Positions 33,089-40,794 of a stretch of DNA of 64,000 bases are shown here, piece after piece. Numbering within the stretch: position 1 is the stretch's first letter; each line of letters opens with the position of its first letter. Both the position numbers and the translations under genes were made by a program. The notes beneath the pieces were generated by a model. That model was not told where the DNA came from, did not search any database, and worked only from the letters and a program-made list of their open reading frames with translations. Source of the stretch: Solimonas sp. K1W22B-7 (GTDB lineage Bacteria > Pseudomonadota > Gammaproteobacteria > Nevskiales > Nevskiaceae); contig NZ_CP031704.1 in the NCBI RefSeq assembly GCF_003428335.1, forward strand, positions 5,220,071 to 5,284,070, read 5' to 3'.

Positions 33089-34068
33089 AGCAGCAGCTCA
33101 CGGTACGGCCGTGCAGCTGGCGGCTGAAGGAGCCCTTCGTCATCGCGCGCGGCACGCGCACGGTGGCCAGCAGCATCGTCGTGGAGCTGCAGGCCGGCGG
33201 CCATGTGGGGCGCGGCGAGGGCGCGGGTGTTGCCTATCGGGGCGAGACGCCGGAATCGATGACCGTGCAGATCGAACGGGTTCGCCAGGCGGTCGAGTCC
33301 GGGGCCACGCGCCGCGAGCTACTGGAATTGCTGCCCCCCGGCGGTGCGCGCAATGCGGTGGATGCCGCGCTCTGGGACCTGCAGGCGAAGCAGACCGGCG
33401 TGCGCGCCTGGACGCGCGCGGGCGTGCCGGGCGGTGGCCCGGTGCAGAGCGTGGTCACCCTCGGTATCCGCATGCCGGAGGCGTTCGAGGCGGCGGCGCG
33501 CCGCCTGGCCGATCATCCCTGGCTCAAGGTCAAGGTCGACCGCAGGGATCCGGTCGCCGCCGTCGCCGCCGTGCGGCGTGGGGCGCCGCGGGCGCGCCTG
33601 ATCGTTGACGCCAACCAGTCCTGGGATGCCGAGGATCTTGCGAGATTCGCGCCGGCCTTGCTGGAGTACGGCGTGGCCCTGCTGGAACAGCCGCTCGCGG
33701 CCGGCCACGATGAGGGCCTGTCGAAGGACCGGCGCCCGATTCCGCTCTGCGCCGACGAGTCGGTCAACACCATCGAAGACCTGCCGCGTCTCGCCGGGCG
33801 CTACGATTTCATCAACATCAAGCTCGACAAGGCTGGCGGCCTTACCGCCGCGCTGGAACTCGCGGCGGCCGCGCAGCGCTCGGGCTTGCGCCTGATGAGC
33901 GGCTGCATGGTCGGGGCCTCGCTGGCGATGGCGCCGGCGATGGTCCTCGGACAGCTCTGCGAGATCAACGATCTCGATGGCGCCTTCCTGCTGGCCGAGG
34001 ACTGGCCGGACGGCATCGTCTACGAGCGCGGCAGCATGCGGCCACCCTGGCCGGCGTTCTGGGGCTGA
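33085..34068 (+). CDS. dgcA: dipeptide/N-acyl amino acid epimerase, enolase superfamily
   Basis: A 327-residue member of the muconate-lactonising/dipeptide epimerase subgroup. The catalytic Lys pair is LKVKVD at about 150-155, with metal ligands Asp in DANQ (about 174), Glu in LEQP and Asp in CADES, and the second base is Lys in INIKLDK near 250. The family catalyses 1,1-proton transfer at the alpha carbon, for example L-Ala-D/L-Glu epimerase or N-acetyl-D-Glu racemase. It overlaps dgcN by 4 nt (ATGA), so the two act together in turning D-amino acids to the L form. Confidence 0.88.
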   Translation: MKQQLTVRPCSWRLKEPFVIARGTRTVASSIVVELQAGGHVGRGEGAGVAYRGETPESMTVQIERVRQAVESGATRRELLELLPPGGARNAVDAALWDLQAKQTGVRAWTRAGVPGGGPVQSVVTLGIRMPEAFEAAARRLADHPWLKVKVDRRDPVAAVAAVRRGAPRARLIVDANQSWDAEDLARFAPALLEYGVALLEQPLAAGHDEGLSKDRRPIPLCADESVNTIEDLPRLAGRYDFINIKLDKAGGLTAALELAAAAQRSGLRLMSGCMVGASLAMAPAMVLGQLCEINDLDGAFLLAEDWPDGIVYERGSMRPPWPAFWG

Positions 34069-34095
34069 TCCGGATCTTCGTCACCGGCGTCGGGG

Positions 34096-34465
34096 CTAGG
34101 GCCTGTCATCCCTTCCCTGGTCGCTGCGACGGAGGCCGCCTGGGTGCAGGGCTATGCCCCGAGGCGCGCCGATGGCTGACTGCGAAGCGACATTGAGTCG
34201 CTTCGCAGCTAGGGCCATCGGCTGTACTAGACGTACATAAGCGACTCGGGACGCCGCCCTGCGCCCAGGCGGCCCCGCCCTTCGGGTGCCCCCGTCTTTG
34301 CCGCCATGCTGGCCATTGGCTTACTTCGGAGCGACATCGAGTCGCTCCTCAACAGGGCCAATGGCCTCGTCAGTCTCTTATTCCCGATAAGCCACCTCCT
34401 CGCGCCTTGCCTGGCGGCAAATACGGGGGCATCGCAGCGATCAGGGAAGGGATGACAGGCCCTAG
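34096..34465. mobile_element. MITE-like 370-bp element with 34-bp terminal inverted repeats
   Basis: The ends 34096-34129 and 34432-34465 are inverted repeats over 34 bp with one mismatch (outer sequence CTAGGGCCTGTCATCCCTTC). Inside are three further stem structures: TGCGAAGCGAC/GTCGCTTCGCA near 34180-34206, GGAGCGAC/GTCGCTCC near 34327-34347, and GGCCATTGGC/GCCAATGGCC enclosing the latter. No reading frame of note is present. The structure suggests a non-autonomous transposable element or a structured RNA gene. Confidence 0.7.
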
Positions 34466-34500
34466 AGCAGTTTCGATTCAATCAAGAAGACATCGAGCCC

Positions 34501-34530
34501 CGTCATGCCGGCGGAAGCCGGCATCCAGTC
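34501..34530. repeat. dispersed repeat unit, CGTCATGCCGG family
   Basis: The unit begins CGTCATGCCGGCGGAAGCCG and ends GCATCCAGTC. An inverted partner begins GACTGGATGCCG at 34554, is split by IS30, and continues as CCGGCTTTCGCCGGCATGAC at 35597-35616. Confidence 0.75.
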
Positions 34531-34569
34531 CCGGACAGGAGTCGCCACCGTACGACTGGATGCCGTGAG

Positions 34570-35588
34570 TTCACAAACCAAATGCAACACCCTATTACGA
34601 GGGTGCTGCAATGGGACGCAAGAGCTTTGAGCAATTTGGAATCGAGGAACGGTGTGAGATTTCCCGTCGGCGCCAAGCCGGGGAGTCGATCCGGCAAATT
34701 GCGGCAGCTCTGGATCGCGCGCCATCGAGCATTTCTCGGGAACTGAAGCGCAACACTGGCGCGACGGGCTACCAGAGCGTCTATGCCGGCGAGCAAGCTC
34801 GGGCGCGCCGCTGGCAAGGTAGCCGGCTTCTGCGTGATGCCGAGCTGCAAGCCAGGGTTCTGGAGGGATTGCGCCGAGGCTGGTCTCCCGAGCAGGTATC
34901 GCGGCGGCTGGCTCAGCAGGATCTGCAGATCAGCTACGAGAGCATCTATCGCTTCATTGCCGCCCAGATCGCCCGGACCAACGACTTTTCCTGGCGTCTC
35001 TATCTGCCCCGTGCCAAGAGCAAGCGCGGCTTCCGTGGCCGCAAGGGCGGCAGCCCGGCAGAGCACATCCAGCAGCGGGTTTCGATCGAAAAGCGCCCCA
35101 AGGCTGCGGCTGACCGGCGCCAGGCGGGACACTGGGAAGCCGACCTGATGCTCTTTGCGCGCTATGGCCAAGCCATCCTGACCCTGCATGAGCGAACGTC
35201 CCGGCTGACCGCCATCGTCCGCCAGCCCAGCAAGGCCGCTGCGCCGGTGGCGCAAACCCTCCAGGCCTTGCTGGCCCCACTGCCCCCAGCCCTGCGCCGC
35301 AGCATCACCTTCGACAACGGCACCGAATTCGCCTTGCACTACACCCTGCATCAGCCCCTGGGCTTGCAGACCTATTTCTGCGATCCGCATTCCCCCTGGC
35401 AGAAGGGTGGCGTCGAGAATGCCAACGGGCGTTTGCGCCGCTGGCTACCCCGGGGAACCAACGTCGAAGACCTCTCACCAGACCAACTCTTGCAGATCGC
35501 TCAGATCTACAATCACACGCCACGCAAGTGCCTCGGCTTCAAAACCCCTGCCGAGGTCTTCGCCAAAGTGTTGCATTTCAAATGTGAA
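34570..35588 (+). mobile_element. IS30 family insertion sequence
   Basis: Ends are 21-bp imperfect inverted repeats: left 34570-34590 begins TTCACAAACC and ends AAATGCAACAC; right 35568-35588 is its complement with four mismatches. The element holds one transposase gene. It sits inside the second arm of a dispersed CCGGCGAAAGCCGG-type palindrome, separating GACTGGATGCCG from CCGGCTTTCGCC. I could not identify a clear target-site duplication by eye. Confidence 0.85.
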
Positions 35589-35615
35589 TCCACCTACCGG
35601 CTTTCGCCGGCATGA
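34611..35615 (+). CDS. IS30 family transposase
   Basis: A 334-residue transposase. The N-terminal HTH is IRQIAAALDRAPSSISRELK (about residues 24-43). The DDE catalytic core shows HWEADLM (Asp near 178), TFDNGTEF (Asp near 234) and WQKGGVENANGRLRR (Glu near 270). The frame is intact, so it may be active. The frame does not end inside the element: its last nine codons and TGA at 35613-35615 lie beyond the right inverted repeat, in the flanking repeat DNA. The start at 34611 is 20 bp after the left repeat. Confidence 0.95.
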   Translation: MGRKSFEQFGIEERCEISRRRQAGESIRQIAAALDRAPSSISRELKRNTGATGYQSVYAGEQARARRWQGSRLLRDAELQARVLEGLRRGWSPEQVSRRLAQQDLQISYESIYRFIAAQIARTNDFSWRLYLPRAKSKRGFRGRKGGSPAEHIQQRVSIEKRPKAAADRRQAGHWEADLMLFARYGQAILTLHERTSRLTAIVRQPSKAAAPVAQTLQALLAPLPPALRRSITFDNGTEFALHYTLHQPLGLQTYFCDPHSPWQKGGVENANGRLRRWLPRGTNVEDLSPDQLLQIAQIYNHTPRKCLGFKTPAEVFAKVLHFKCESTYRLSPA

Positions 35616-35753
35616 CGCTGATGATGAAACGACAGCGATGCAAGCATTGAGACCAGAAGTGCTCCAGGCAGCTCCGGCAGCAACCGCACGCCTGAAGCGT
35701 GCTGACGGCAGGGGTCGGTTCCCGGGGCGGCGGATTGGGGCCCGCAGCGGTGA

Positions 35754-36866
35754 TCAGCTCAGCGCCCGGACCAGTTCGGTTCGGGAGCGGATGTCGAGCT
35801 TGCGGTAGATCGAGTTCAGCTGGAACTCGACGGTGCGGCGCGAGCGCGACAGGTGCTCGGCGATCTTGTGGTTGCGCAATCCCCGGGCCACCAGCTGTGC
35901 CACGCGCCGCTCGGTCGGCGTCAGCCGCTGGAGTACGAGCAGGGCGGCCTGCGAGGACTCCTGCGGCGCCTCTCCGGCCACCGGCTCGTCGAGGAAAGTC
36001 ACCACATAGCTCGGACTCATCTGCAGCCCCGAGAACTGCCAGTTGCGGTCGATCTTCACCGACAGCCCGGTGAGCGCAGGATGCGGTCGCCGCACCGAAC
36101 CGGGCTGACCGTCATTGGCGCCCGGCTTGCCGGCCTCGAACATGGCACCCACCGCCTCCGGCAGGCGGAAGCAGGCATCCGAATCGACCGAGCCGCGCAG
36201 GCCGCGATTCCATCGTCCGCACTGCTTCTCCGCTTCATTGTTCGCAAACAGCGATTCGCCGGCGGCATTGACGAACATCACGGTCAACGGCACCTGCCGC
36301 AGGAAGTGCTCGTAGCTGGAACGCCGGCTGCGCTCGCCTTCCACCGCACGCAGGCGGCGCAGCGCGGCCTCGATCATCGGATGCAACTGCTCCAGGAACG
36401 CATGCTCCTCGGCGGTGACCTGCGACTGATCCGGTGGCCGGCGAATGCTGAGGACCGCCTCGGGGCGCGAATCGTGCCAGAACGCCAGGTGGATGAACTC
36501 GTTCCATTCCGGATCGGGTTCCTGGTCGAGACGCCGGCGGTGCGCATCCGGATCTTCGGACACGATCTGGGAATAGGTGTACAGCTTGATCTGCGGATGG
36601 CGCGCCAGGTACGGGCCTGAAATGGTCAGGCTGGTGGCCGGTACGTAGTCGGGATTGCGCGGCAGCACCACATGGTGGCGGGCATCCGTCGGTTCATAGT
36701 TGACGATGTTGAACATCAGGCTGCATGAGCGGTGCGGCAGCTTGCTTGCGATCAGCTTCAGGCAAGCCTTCCAGGTGCTCTCGAGATCGAGCGAACTCTG
36801 CAAGTCGACCACCAGGGCCCGATAGGGGTCGGCGGAGGCTCCGCGCTGGGGAATCAAGGCGCTCAT
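35754..36866 (-). CDS. LuxR-family regulator with long N-terminal sensor region
   Basis: A 370-residue protein. The C-terminal LuxR-type HTH is at about residues 305-368 (LTPTERRVAQLVARGLRNHK and FQLNSIYRKLDIRSRTEL). The first 290 residues have no receiver domain and are longer than in LuxI-partner regulators. Residues about 190-280 look PAS-like (VPLTVMFVNAAGESLFANNE), and residues 15-170 may be GAF-like. It is divergent from an acyltransferase-cNMP fusion gene across 300 bp and may control it. The signal is unknown. Confidence 0.88.
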   Translation of the reverse strand: MSALIPQRGASADPYRALVVDLQSSLDLESTWKACLKLIASKLPHRSCSLMFNIVNYEPTDARHHVVLPRNPDYVPATSLTISGPYLARHPQIKLYTYSQIVSEDPDAHRRRLDQEPDPEWNEFIHLAFWHDSRPEAVLSIRRPPDQSQVTAEEHAFLEQLHPMIEAALRRLRAVEGERSRRSSYEHFLRQVPLTVMFVNAAGESLFANNEAEKQCGRWNRGLRGSVDSDACFRLPEAVGAMFEAGKPGANDGQPGSVRRPHPALTGLSVKIDRNWQFSGLQMSPSYVVTFLDEPVAGEAPQESSQAALLVLQRLTPTERRVAQLVARGLRNHKIAEHLSRSRRTVEFQLNSIYRKLDIRSRTELVRALS

Positions 36867-37166
36867 TCTGCGCAGAATAGCAATCCCCGGAGCCTCCGGC
36901 CATCAGGTGAAAACACCGGTTTTTCCCTTGCCCGAGTTCTCTTTTTCCCGCAGCAGCAGCGGCAGGGTCGAATCCACAGGTTCAGGCGGGCGGAGGCAAA
37001 GCGGGCGATTTGCATTCCCTCATGCCCGAATCGGGAATCACCACGGATTGACGCAGGCTTCCTGTGCCGCCGCGCACGTTGCGGCCGTTCAGGACCGGCT
37101 ACGCTAAAGCCCGGGCCGCGACTGCGGCACCTGAACAAGAAGAACAAACGCAGGAGCGGAACCCGC
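36867..37166. promoter_or_regulatory. divergent intergenic region, LuxR regulator and GNAT-cNMP gene
   Basis: A 300-bp region with both promoters. Near its middle lies CCCGAATCGGG inside a wider ATTCCC...GGGAAT arrangement at about 37014-37038, a candidate operator. No other gene is seen. Confidence 0.4.
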
Positions 37167-38279
37167 ATGAAAGTCGACATCAAACAGGCGCAGACGCCTG
37201 AGGAATTCGCCGCGTGCGCGCGCCAGCGCTACCGCGTCTACACCGAGGAAATGAACCTCTACCACGACGCCGCGGACCAGCAGGGCCAGCAGCTCAGCGA
37301 TCCGGACGATGCCTGGTCGCGCTTCTACTACGCGGCCGTAGATGGCGAGGTGGTGGCGAGCCTGCGCTTCCACTGGGGCAGCGATGGGCAATTTTCCGAG
37401 GAATGGAACGCGGTCTATCGTTTCGACAGCTTCGCGCCGGATGTGCTGCCGGAGCAGATGGCCGTGGGCTCGCGGCTGACGGTGGACAAGGCTTACCGCG
37501 GCTCGGCGCTGCCGGGCCAACTGGTGGCGCACGGGTTGACCGAGTGCCTGCGCGACGGCAAGCAGCTGGTGTTCCTGGACTGCGTGCCGCACCTGATCAA
37601 CTACTACACCCGCCTGGGCTGGCGCCAGTACACGGACAACGTCGAGGACACCAACGTCGGTATCCTGGTGCCGATGTGCCTGGTGTTCGATGACCGCGAT
37701 CACCTGGCGCGCGTCGGCAGCAACCTGCTGGCGCTGGTGGACGCGGTGCGCCCCGGGGTGACGGCCGGCCCCTGGGTGCATCGCCTGTTCCCGCATTCCA
37801 GCTATGCCGAGGCGGCGCTACGCCACGGCAGCCAGTCGGCGGTGTTCCAGCTGCTCAGCGAGGGCCTGCTGCCGATCTTCCAGGGCTTCACCACGGCGCA
37901 GGTGCAGCTGCTCACGGACCAGAGCAACATCCTGGACTGCGAGGCGGGCGCGCTGTTCATCCGGCGGCGCACGGTCTACCGCAGCGTGTTCGTGGTGCTG
38001 TCGGGGCAGATGGAAGTGCTGGGCGACAAGGACGTGGTCGCCACCATCGGCAAAGGCGAGCTGGTCGGCGAGATGTCGTTCGTGCTCGGCGGCATGCGCA
38101 GCGCCGACGTGCGCGCCGGGCCCGAGGGCGCACAGGTGCTGTCGCTGCAGGAGAACATCCTGCGCAAGATGCTGGACGCCGACACGGCGCTGGCCTCGCG
38201 CTTTTATCACAACCTGTCGCGCATCCTGGCACTGCGCCTGGCCGGCGTCGGCGCGCGCGGTACGGAGGCCGACGCATGA
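37167..38279 (+). CDS. GNAT/FeeM-like acyltransferase fused to a cyclic-nucleotide-binding domain
   Basis: A 370-residue protein. Residues 1-190 have a GNAT-type or autoinducer-synthase-like fold: ARQRYRVYTEEMNLY at about 16-32 (as in LuxI/FeeM-type N-acyl synthases), VASLRFH for the central strand, and VGSRLTVDKAYRGSALPGQL in place of the acyl-CoA loop. Residues about 230-350 form a cNMP/CRP-like beta-roll (FVVLSGQMEVLGDKD, then IGKGELVGEMSFVLGGMRSA), without an HTH. So acyl transfer may be gated by a cyclic nucleotide. The ATG at 37167 has AGGAG upstream. It overlaps the next gene by 4 nt (ATGA). Substrate and product are unknown. Confidence 0.8.
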   Translation: MKVDIKQAQTPEEFAACARQRYRVYTEEMNLYHDAADQQGQQLSDPDDAWSRFYYAAVDGEVVASLRFHWGSDGQFSEEWNAVYRFDSFAPDVLPEQMAVGSRLTVDKAYRGSALPGQLVAHGLTECLRDGKQLVFLDCVPHLINYYTRLGWRQYTDNVEDTNVGILVPMCLVFDDRDHLARVGSNLLALVDAVRPGVTAGPWVHRLFPHSSYAEAALRHGSQSAVFQLLSEGLLPIFQGFTTAQVQLLTDQSNILDCEAGALFIRRRTVYRSVFVVLSGQMEVLGDKDVVATIGKGELVGEMSFVLGGMRSADVRAGPEGAQVLSLQENILRKMLDADTALASRFYHNLSRILALRLAGVGARGTEADA

Positions 38280-39187
38280 GCACGCCCCAACTCTCCGCCG
38301 GCGACCTGCTGTCGTACTCCGCCGGCTCCACCCAGACCGGGCCGGACGGCTTTCGCAAGGTCACCCGCGGCGGCCTGTCGCTGACCGCGGTGGTCAGGGC
38401 GCACTGGCCTCAGCTGCTGGCGCCGTTCCGCGGGCGCACGCCGGTGGTGGTCAACGCCTACCCGGCAACGATCGGCTTTCCCACCGACGGCGTGCTGGTG
38501 GACTGCTACCTGAGCACGCGCACCGCCAGCCGCGCGCTGCAGCTGGCCGCGCGCGAGGACATGCCGGCGATGCTGATGTGCCAGTCGCTGTTCCTGGCGG
38601 AGCTGCTGTTCCGCCATGCCGCGAACGGCCTGCGTTTTCCCGACGCGGTGATCGCGATCGCCGGCGGCTACTGCACGCCGCGCTCGCTGCTGCAGGCGCT
38701 GACCGCGCTGCTGGCGGAGAAGGGCGTGCCGTTCACGCTGCTGCAGGGCTACGGCGTGGCCGAGGTGGAAGCGGGCATGCTCTGGGGCGTGGACTACGAC
38801 GCGCAGGGCCGCGTGATCTACCGCCGCCGCGGCCCCGACATCCATGCCGGTCTCATCGACGGACGCCTGCACCTGGCCCTGCTGAACGCACAGGGCGAGT
38901 TGCTGAACGCACCCTTCGACACCGGCGACAGCGCGGTGCTGGACGGCGACGACGTTCTCATCAGCAATGCCCGCAGCCGCCTGTCGCCCGAGGTCATGGC
39001 GGAACTGGAAGGCTGGGACATGGACGCGTGGCGCCGCCGCACGGGCTACGTCGGACGTGCCGATGGCCGGCTGGTGTTCCAGCTGCGCGAGGGCGTGCCG
39101 GCCGCGGGCGACAATGAGCTAGGCTATTACCTGTTCGGCGACCGCTTCGGCTTTTCCTGGCTGAGCAAGCCGCAGTGGGGCCTCTGA
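38276..39187 (+). CDS. truncated adenylate-forming (ANL)-like protein
   Basis: A 303-residue protein with pieces of an ANL ligase arranged in order: LLSYSAGSTQTGPDGFRKV near residues 11-29 (A3-like 'YSSGTTG...K'), VIAIAGGYCTP and LLQGYGVAEVEAG near 155-167 (A5 'YG.TE'), and FDTGDSAVLDGD near 215-226 (A7 'TGD'). It lacks the usual N-terminal half and the C-terminal lid, so it is about half a normal ligase. It is translationally coupled to the acyltransferase-cNMP gene. A role in activating or holding an acyl or amino-acyl group for that enzyme is an inference. Confidence 0.6.
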   Translation: MSTPQLSAGDLLSYSAGSTQTGPDGFRKVTRGGLSLTAVVRAHWPQLLAPFRGRTPVVVNAYPATIGFPTDGVLVDCYLSTRTASRALQLAAREDMPAMLMCQSLFLAELLFRHAANGLRFPDAVIAIAGGYCTPRSLLQALTALLAEKGVPFTLLQGYGVAEVEAGMLWGVDYDAQGRVIYRRRGPDIHAGLIDGRLHLALLNAQGELLNAPFDTGDSAVLDGDDVLISNARSRLSPEVMAELEGWDMDAWRRRTGYVGRADGRLVFQLREGVPAAGDNELGYYLFGDRFGFSWLSKPQWGL

Positions 39188-39212
39188 GTACCCGGCGTTA
39201 ACCGGAGCTTGC

Positions 39213-39665
39213 ATGACCGACCTGGAGCGACTGCTCGCCATCGAGGACATCAAGGCGCTCAAGGCGCAGTACTTCCGCGGCGTGGACACGAAGGACGCGG
39301 TGGCCCTGCGCGCGGTCTTCGCCGATGGCGCGGAAACCGACTTCCGCTCGGAGTCGCCGACCGGCGATCCGGCCTTCCACCAGCACGACCCCGACGCCTT
39401 CGTCCGCAACACCCTGTACATGCTGGAAGGCACGGCCACGGTGCATGCCGGCTTCATGCCCGAGATCGAGTTCCTGTCGGATACCGAGGCCCTCGCGCGC
39501 TGGCCGATGAACGACCGCATCTGGGTGGAAGACACCAGCCTCGGTCGCCTGCCGTTCATCACATTGACCGGCTGGGGCTGCTACCACGACCGCTACGTGC
39601 GCGGCCCCGCGGGCTGGCGCATCGTGTCGACGCGGCTGCAGCGGACCAGGCTCATCGTCGGCTAG
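39213..39665 (+). CDS. SnoaL-like domain protein
   Basis: A 150-residue protein of the SnoaL_4 type (NTF2 fold): ERLLAIEDIKALKAQYFRGV at the start with the family's Tyr and Arg, then HAGFMPEIEFLSDTEALARW and GCYHDRYVRGPAGWRI. Members include dehydratases and isomerases of aromatic or steroid substrates. A GGAG 6 nt before the ATG is clear. It starts 25 bp after the ANL-like gene, so it probably belongs to that operon. Its end overlaps the rhomboid gene on the other strand by 14 bp. Confidence 0.88.
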   Translation: MTDLERLLAIEDIKALKAQYFRGVDTKDAVALRAVFADGAETDFRSESPTGDPAFHQHDPDAFVRNTLYMLEGTATVHAGFMPEIEFLSDTEALARWPMNDRIWVEDTSLGRLPFITLTGWGCYHDRYVRGPAGWRIVSTRLQRTRLIVG

Positions 39666-40227
39666 CGCGCCCGCGCCGCTTGCCCAGCACCAGCAGGCCA
39701 CCGGCCAGGCCGCCCAGATGCGCGAAGTGCGCCACGCCTGACAGCGTGCCGGTCACACCGGCATACAGCTCGAACGCGGCATACAACACCACGAACAGCG
39801 GTGCCGGCAGCGGGATCGGCGGAAACAGCAGCAGCAGCTTGCGATCGGGAAACAGGATGGCGTAGGCCGCCAGCAGGCCGAACAGGCCGCCTGAGGCGCC
39901 GACGGTGGGCACCGGCTTGCCGAAATGCACGGCGACCAGTTGCGTCGCCGCCGCGGCCAGCACGCTGACCGCATAGAGACGCAGGAAGCGCAACGGACCC
40001 AGGGCCTGCTCCAGCTCGCGGCCAAAGGTCCACACGCCGAACATGTTCACCGCCAGGTGCAGCATTCCGCCATGCAGGAAGGCGCTGGTCACCAGCTGCC
40101 AGGGCTGGAAGCCCTCTCCCAGCGGCCACAGGGCATAGCGTGGGATCAGGCCATCCGACGCCTGAAGCTGGAGCAGGAAGATCGCGATGTTGGCGATCAG
40201 CAGGAACAGCGTGACAGGCGTTCTCAT
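39652..40227 (-). CDS. rhomboid family intramembrane serine protease
   Basis: A 191-residue protein with six hydrophobic helices. The catalytic serine is in GASGGLFG (Ser112) and the partner histidine in AHFAHLGG (His170). LHGGMLHLAVNMFGVWTFG (about 51-69) is the conserved loop-1/TM2 region. It cleaves membrane-spanning proteins; the substrate is not known. It is convergent with the SnoaL-like gene, and their 3' ends overlap by 14 bp. Confidence 0.93.
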   Translation of the reverse strand: MRTPVTLFLLIANIAIFLLQLQASDGLIPRYALWPLGEGFQPWQLVTSAFLHGGMLHLAVNMFGVWTFGRELEQALGPLRFLRLYAVSVLAAAATQLVAVHFGKPVPTVGASGGLFGLLAAYAILFPDRKLLLLFPPIPLPAPLFVVLYAAFELYAGVTGTLSGVAHFAHLGGLAGGLLVLGKRRGRASRR

Positions 40228-40321
40228 GCGTATCCGCGTGGTGATGAACTGGCTCTACCCTACGTGATTCGCCCCTGTACAGGCCAGTTCGCGGGGCCGC
40301 ACACGACCCGCGAACGCTAGC

Positions 40322-40717
40322 CTAGGCGAAGATCAGCGCCGCGATGCCAATGCCAATGCCGAAGATCACGACGAACCACTCCGGCTCCTGCTTCTCGAAC
40401 ACGAACTCGCTGGGGTTCGTGGGGTTGTAGAACACCTTGACCGGTGTGCCCGCCTCGAAGTCCGCGATCAGCTCCTTCGGGAAGGAGGTCTTCTTGGTGA
40501 TGGTGGTGCCGTCCTCGGTCTCGAAGACGAACTCTGCGGTATAGGTATGGTTACCCCTGCTCGAGCTGTCGGTGTACTCGCTGATCGGCTCCACGATCGC
40601 CACGGTGCCGATCTTCTTCAGCTGCTCGATCCTGGAACGCTCCGAGCAGCCTGCGACCGCAACCCCCACGCCGATGACCACACCCAGGATCTTGAACACC
40701 AGGCTCTTTGTATTCAC
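40322..40717 (-). CDS. DUF3592 domain protein
   Basis: A 131-residue protein. A membrane helix or lipoprotein-like signal is at the start (ILGVVIGVGVAVAGC, Cys at about 24), a beta-rich DUF3592 domain follows (HTYTAEFVFETEDG, then VKVFYNPTNPSEFV), and a C-terminal helix ends the protein (WFVVIFGIGIGIAALIFA). I chose the GTG at 40717, preceded by GGAAG, over a start at 40795 inside the upstream gene's end. Function is unknown. Confidence 0.75.
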   Translation of the reverse strand: MNTKSLVFKILGVVIGVGVAVAGCSERSRIEQLKKIGTVAIVEPISEYTDSSSRGNHTYTAEFVFETEDGTTITKKTSFPKELIADFEAGTPVKVFYNPTNPSEFVFEKQEPEWFVVIFGIGIGIAALIFA

Positions 40718-40794
40718 GACTTCCCATCCCTGTTTTTGAGTTGTCCCGGAATGGTAGCGAGCGCCGCGACCGGCTGACAGTCCGGTCGTGACCA

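Larger units (their letters stand above)
34069..34610. other. long intergenic region with a MITE-like element and IS30 left end
   Basis: This 542-bp gap holds the 370-bp terminal-inverted-repeat element at 34096-34465, then one unit of a CCGGCGGAAGCCGG palindromic repeat (34501-34530), half of an inverted unit (34554-34565) and the left end of the IS30 element. No gene is seen. Confidence 0.7.
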
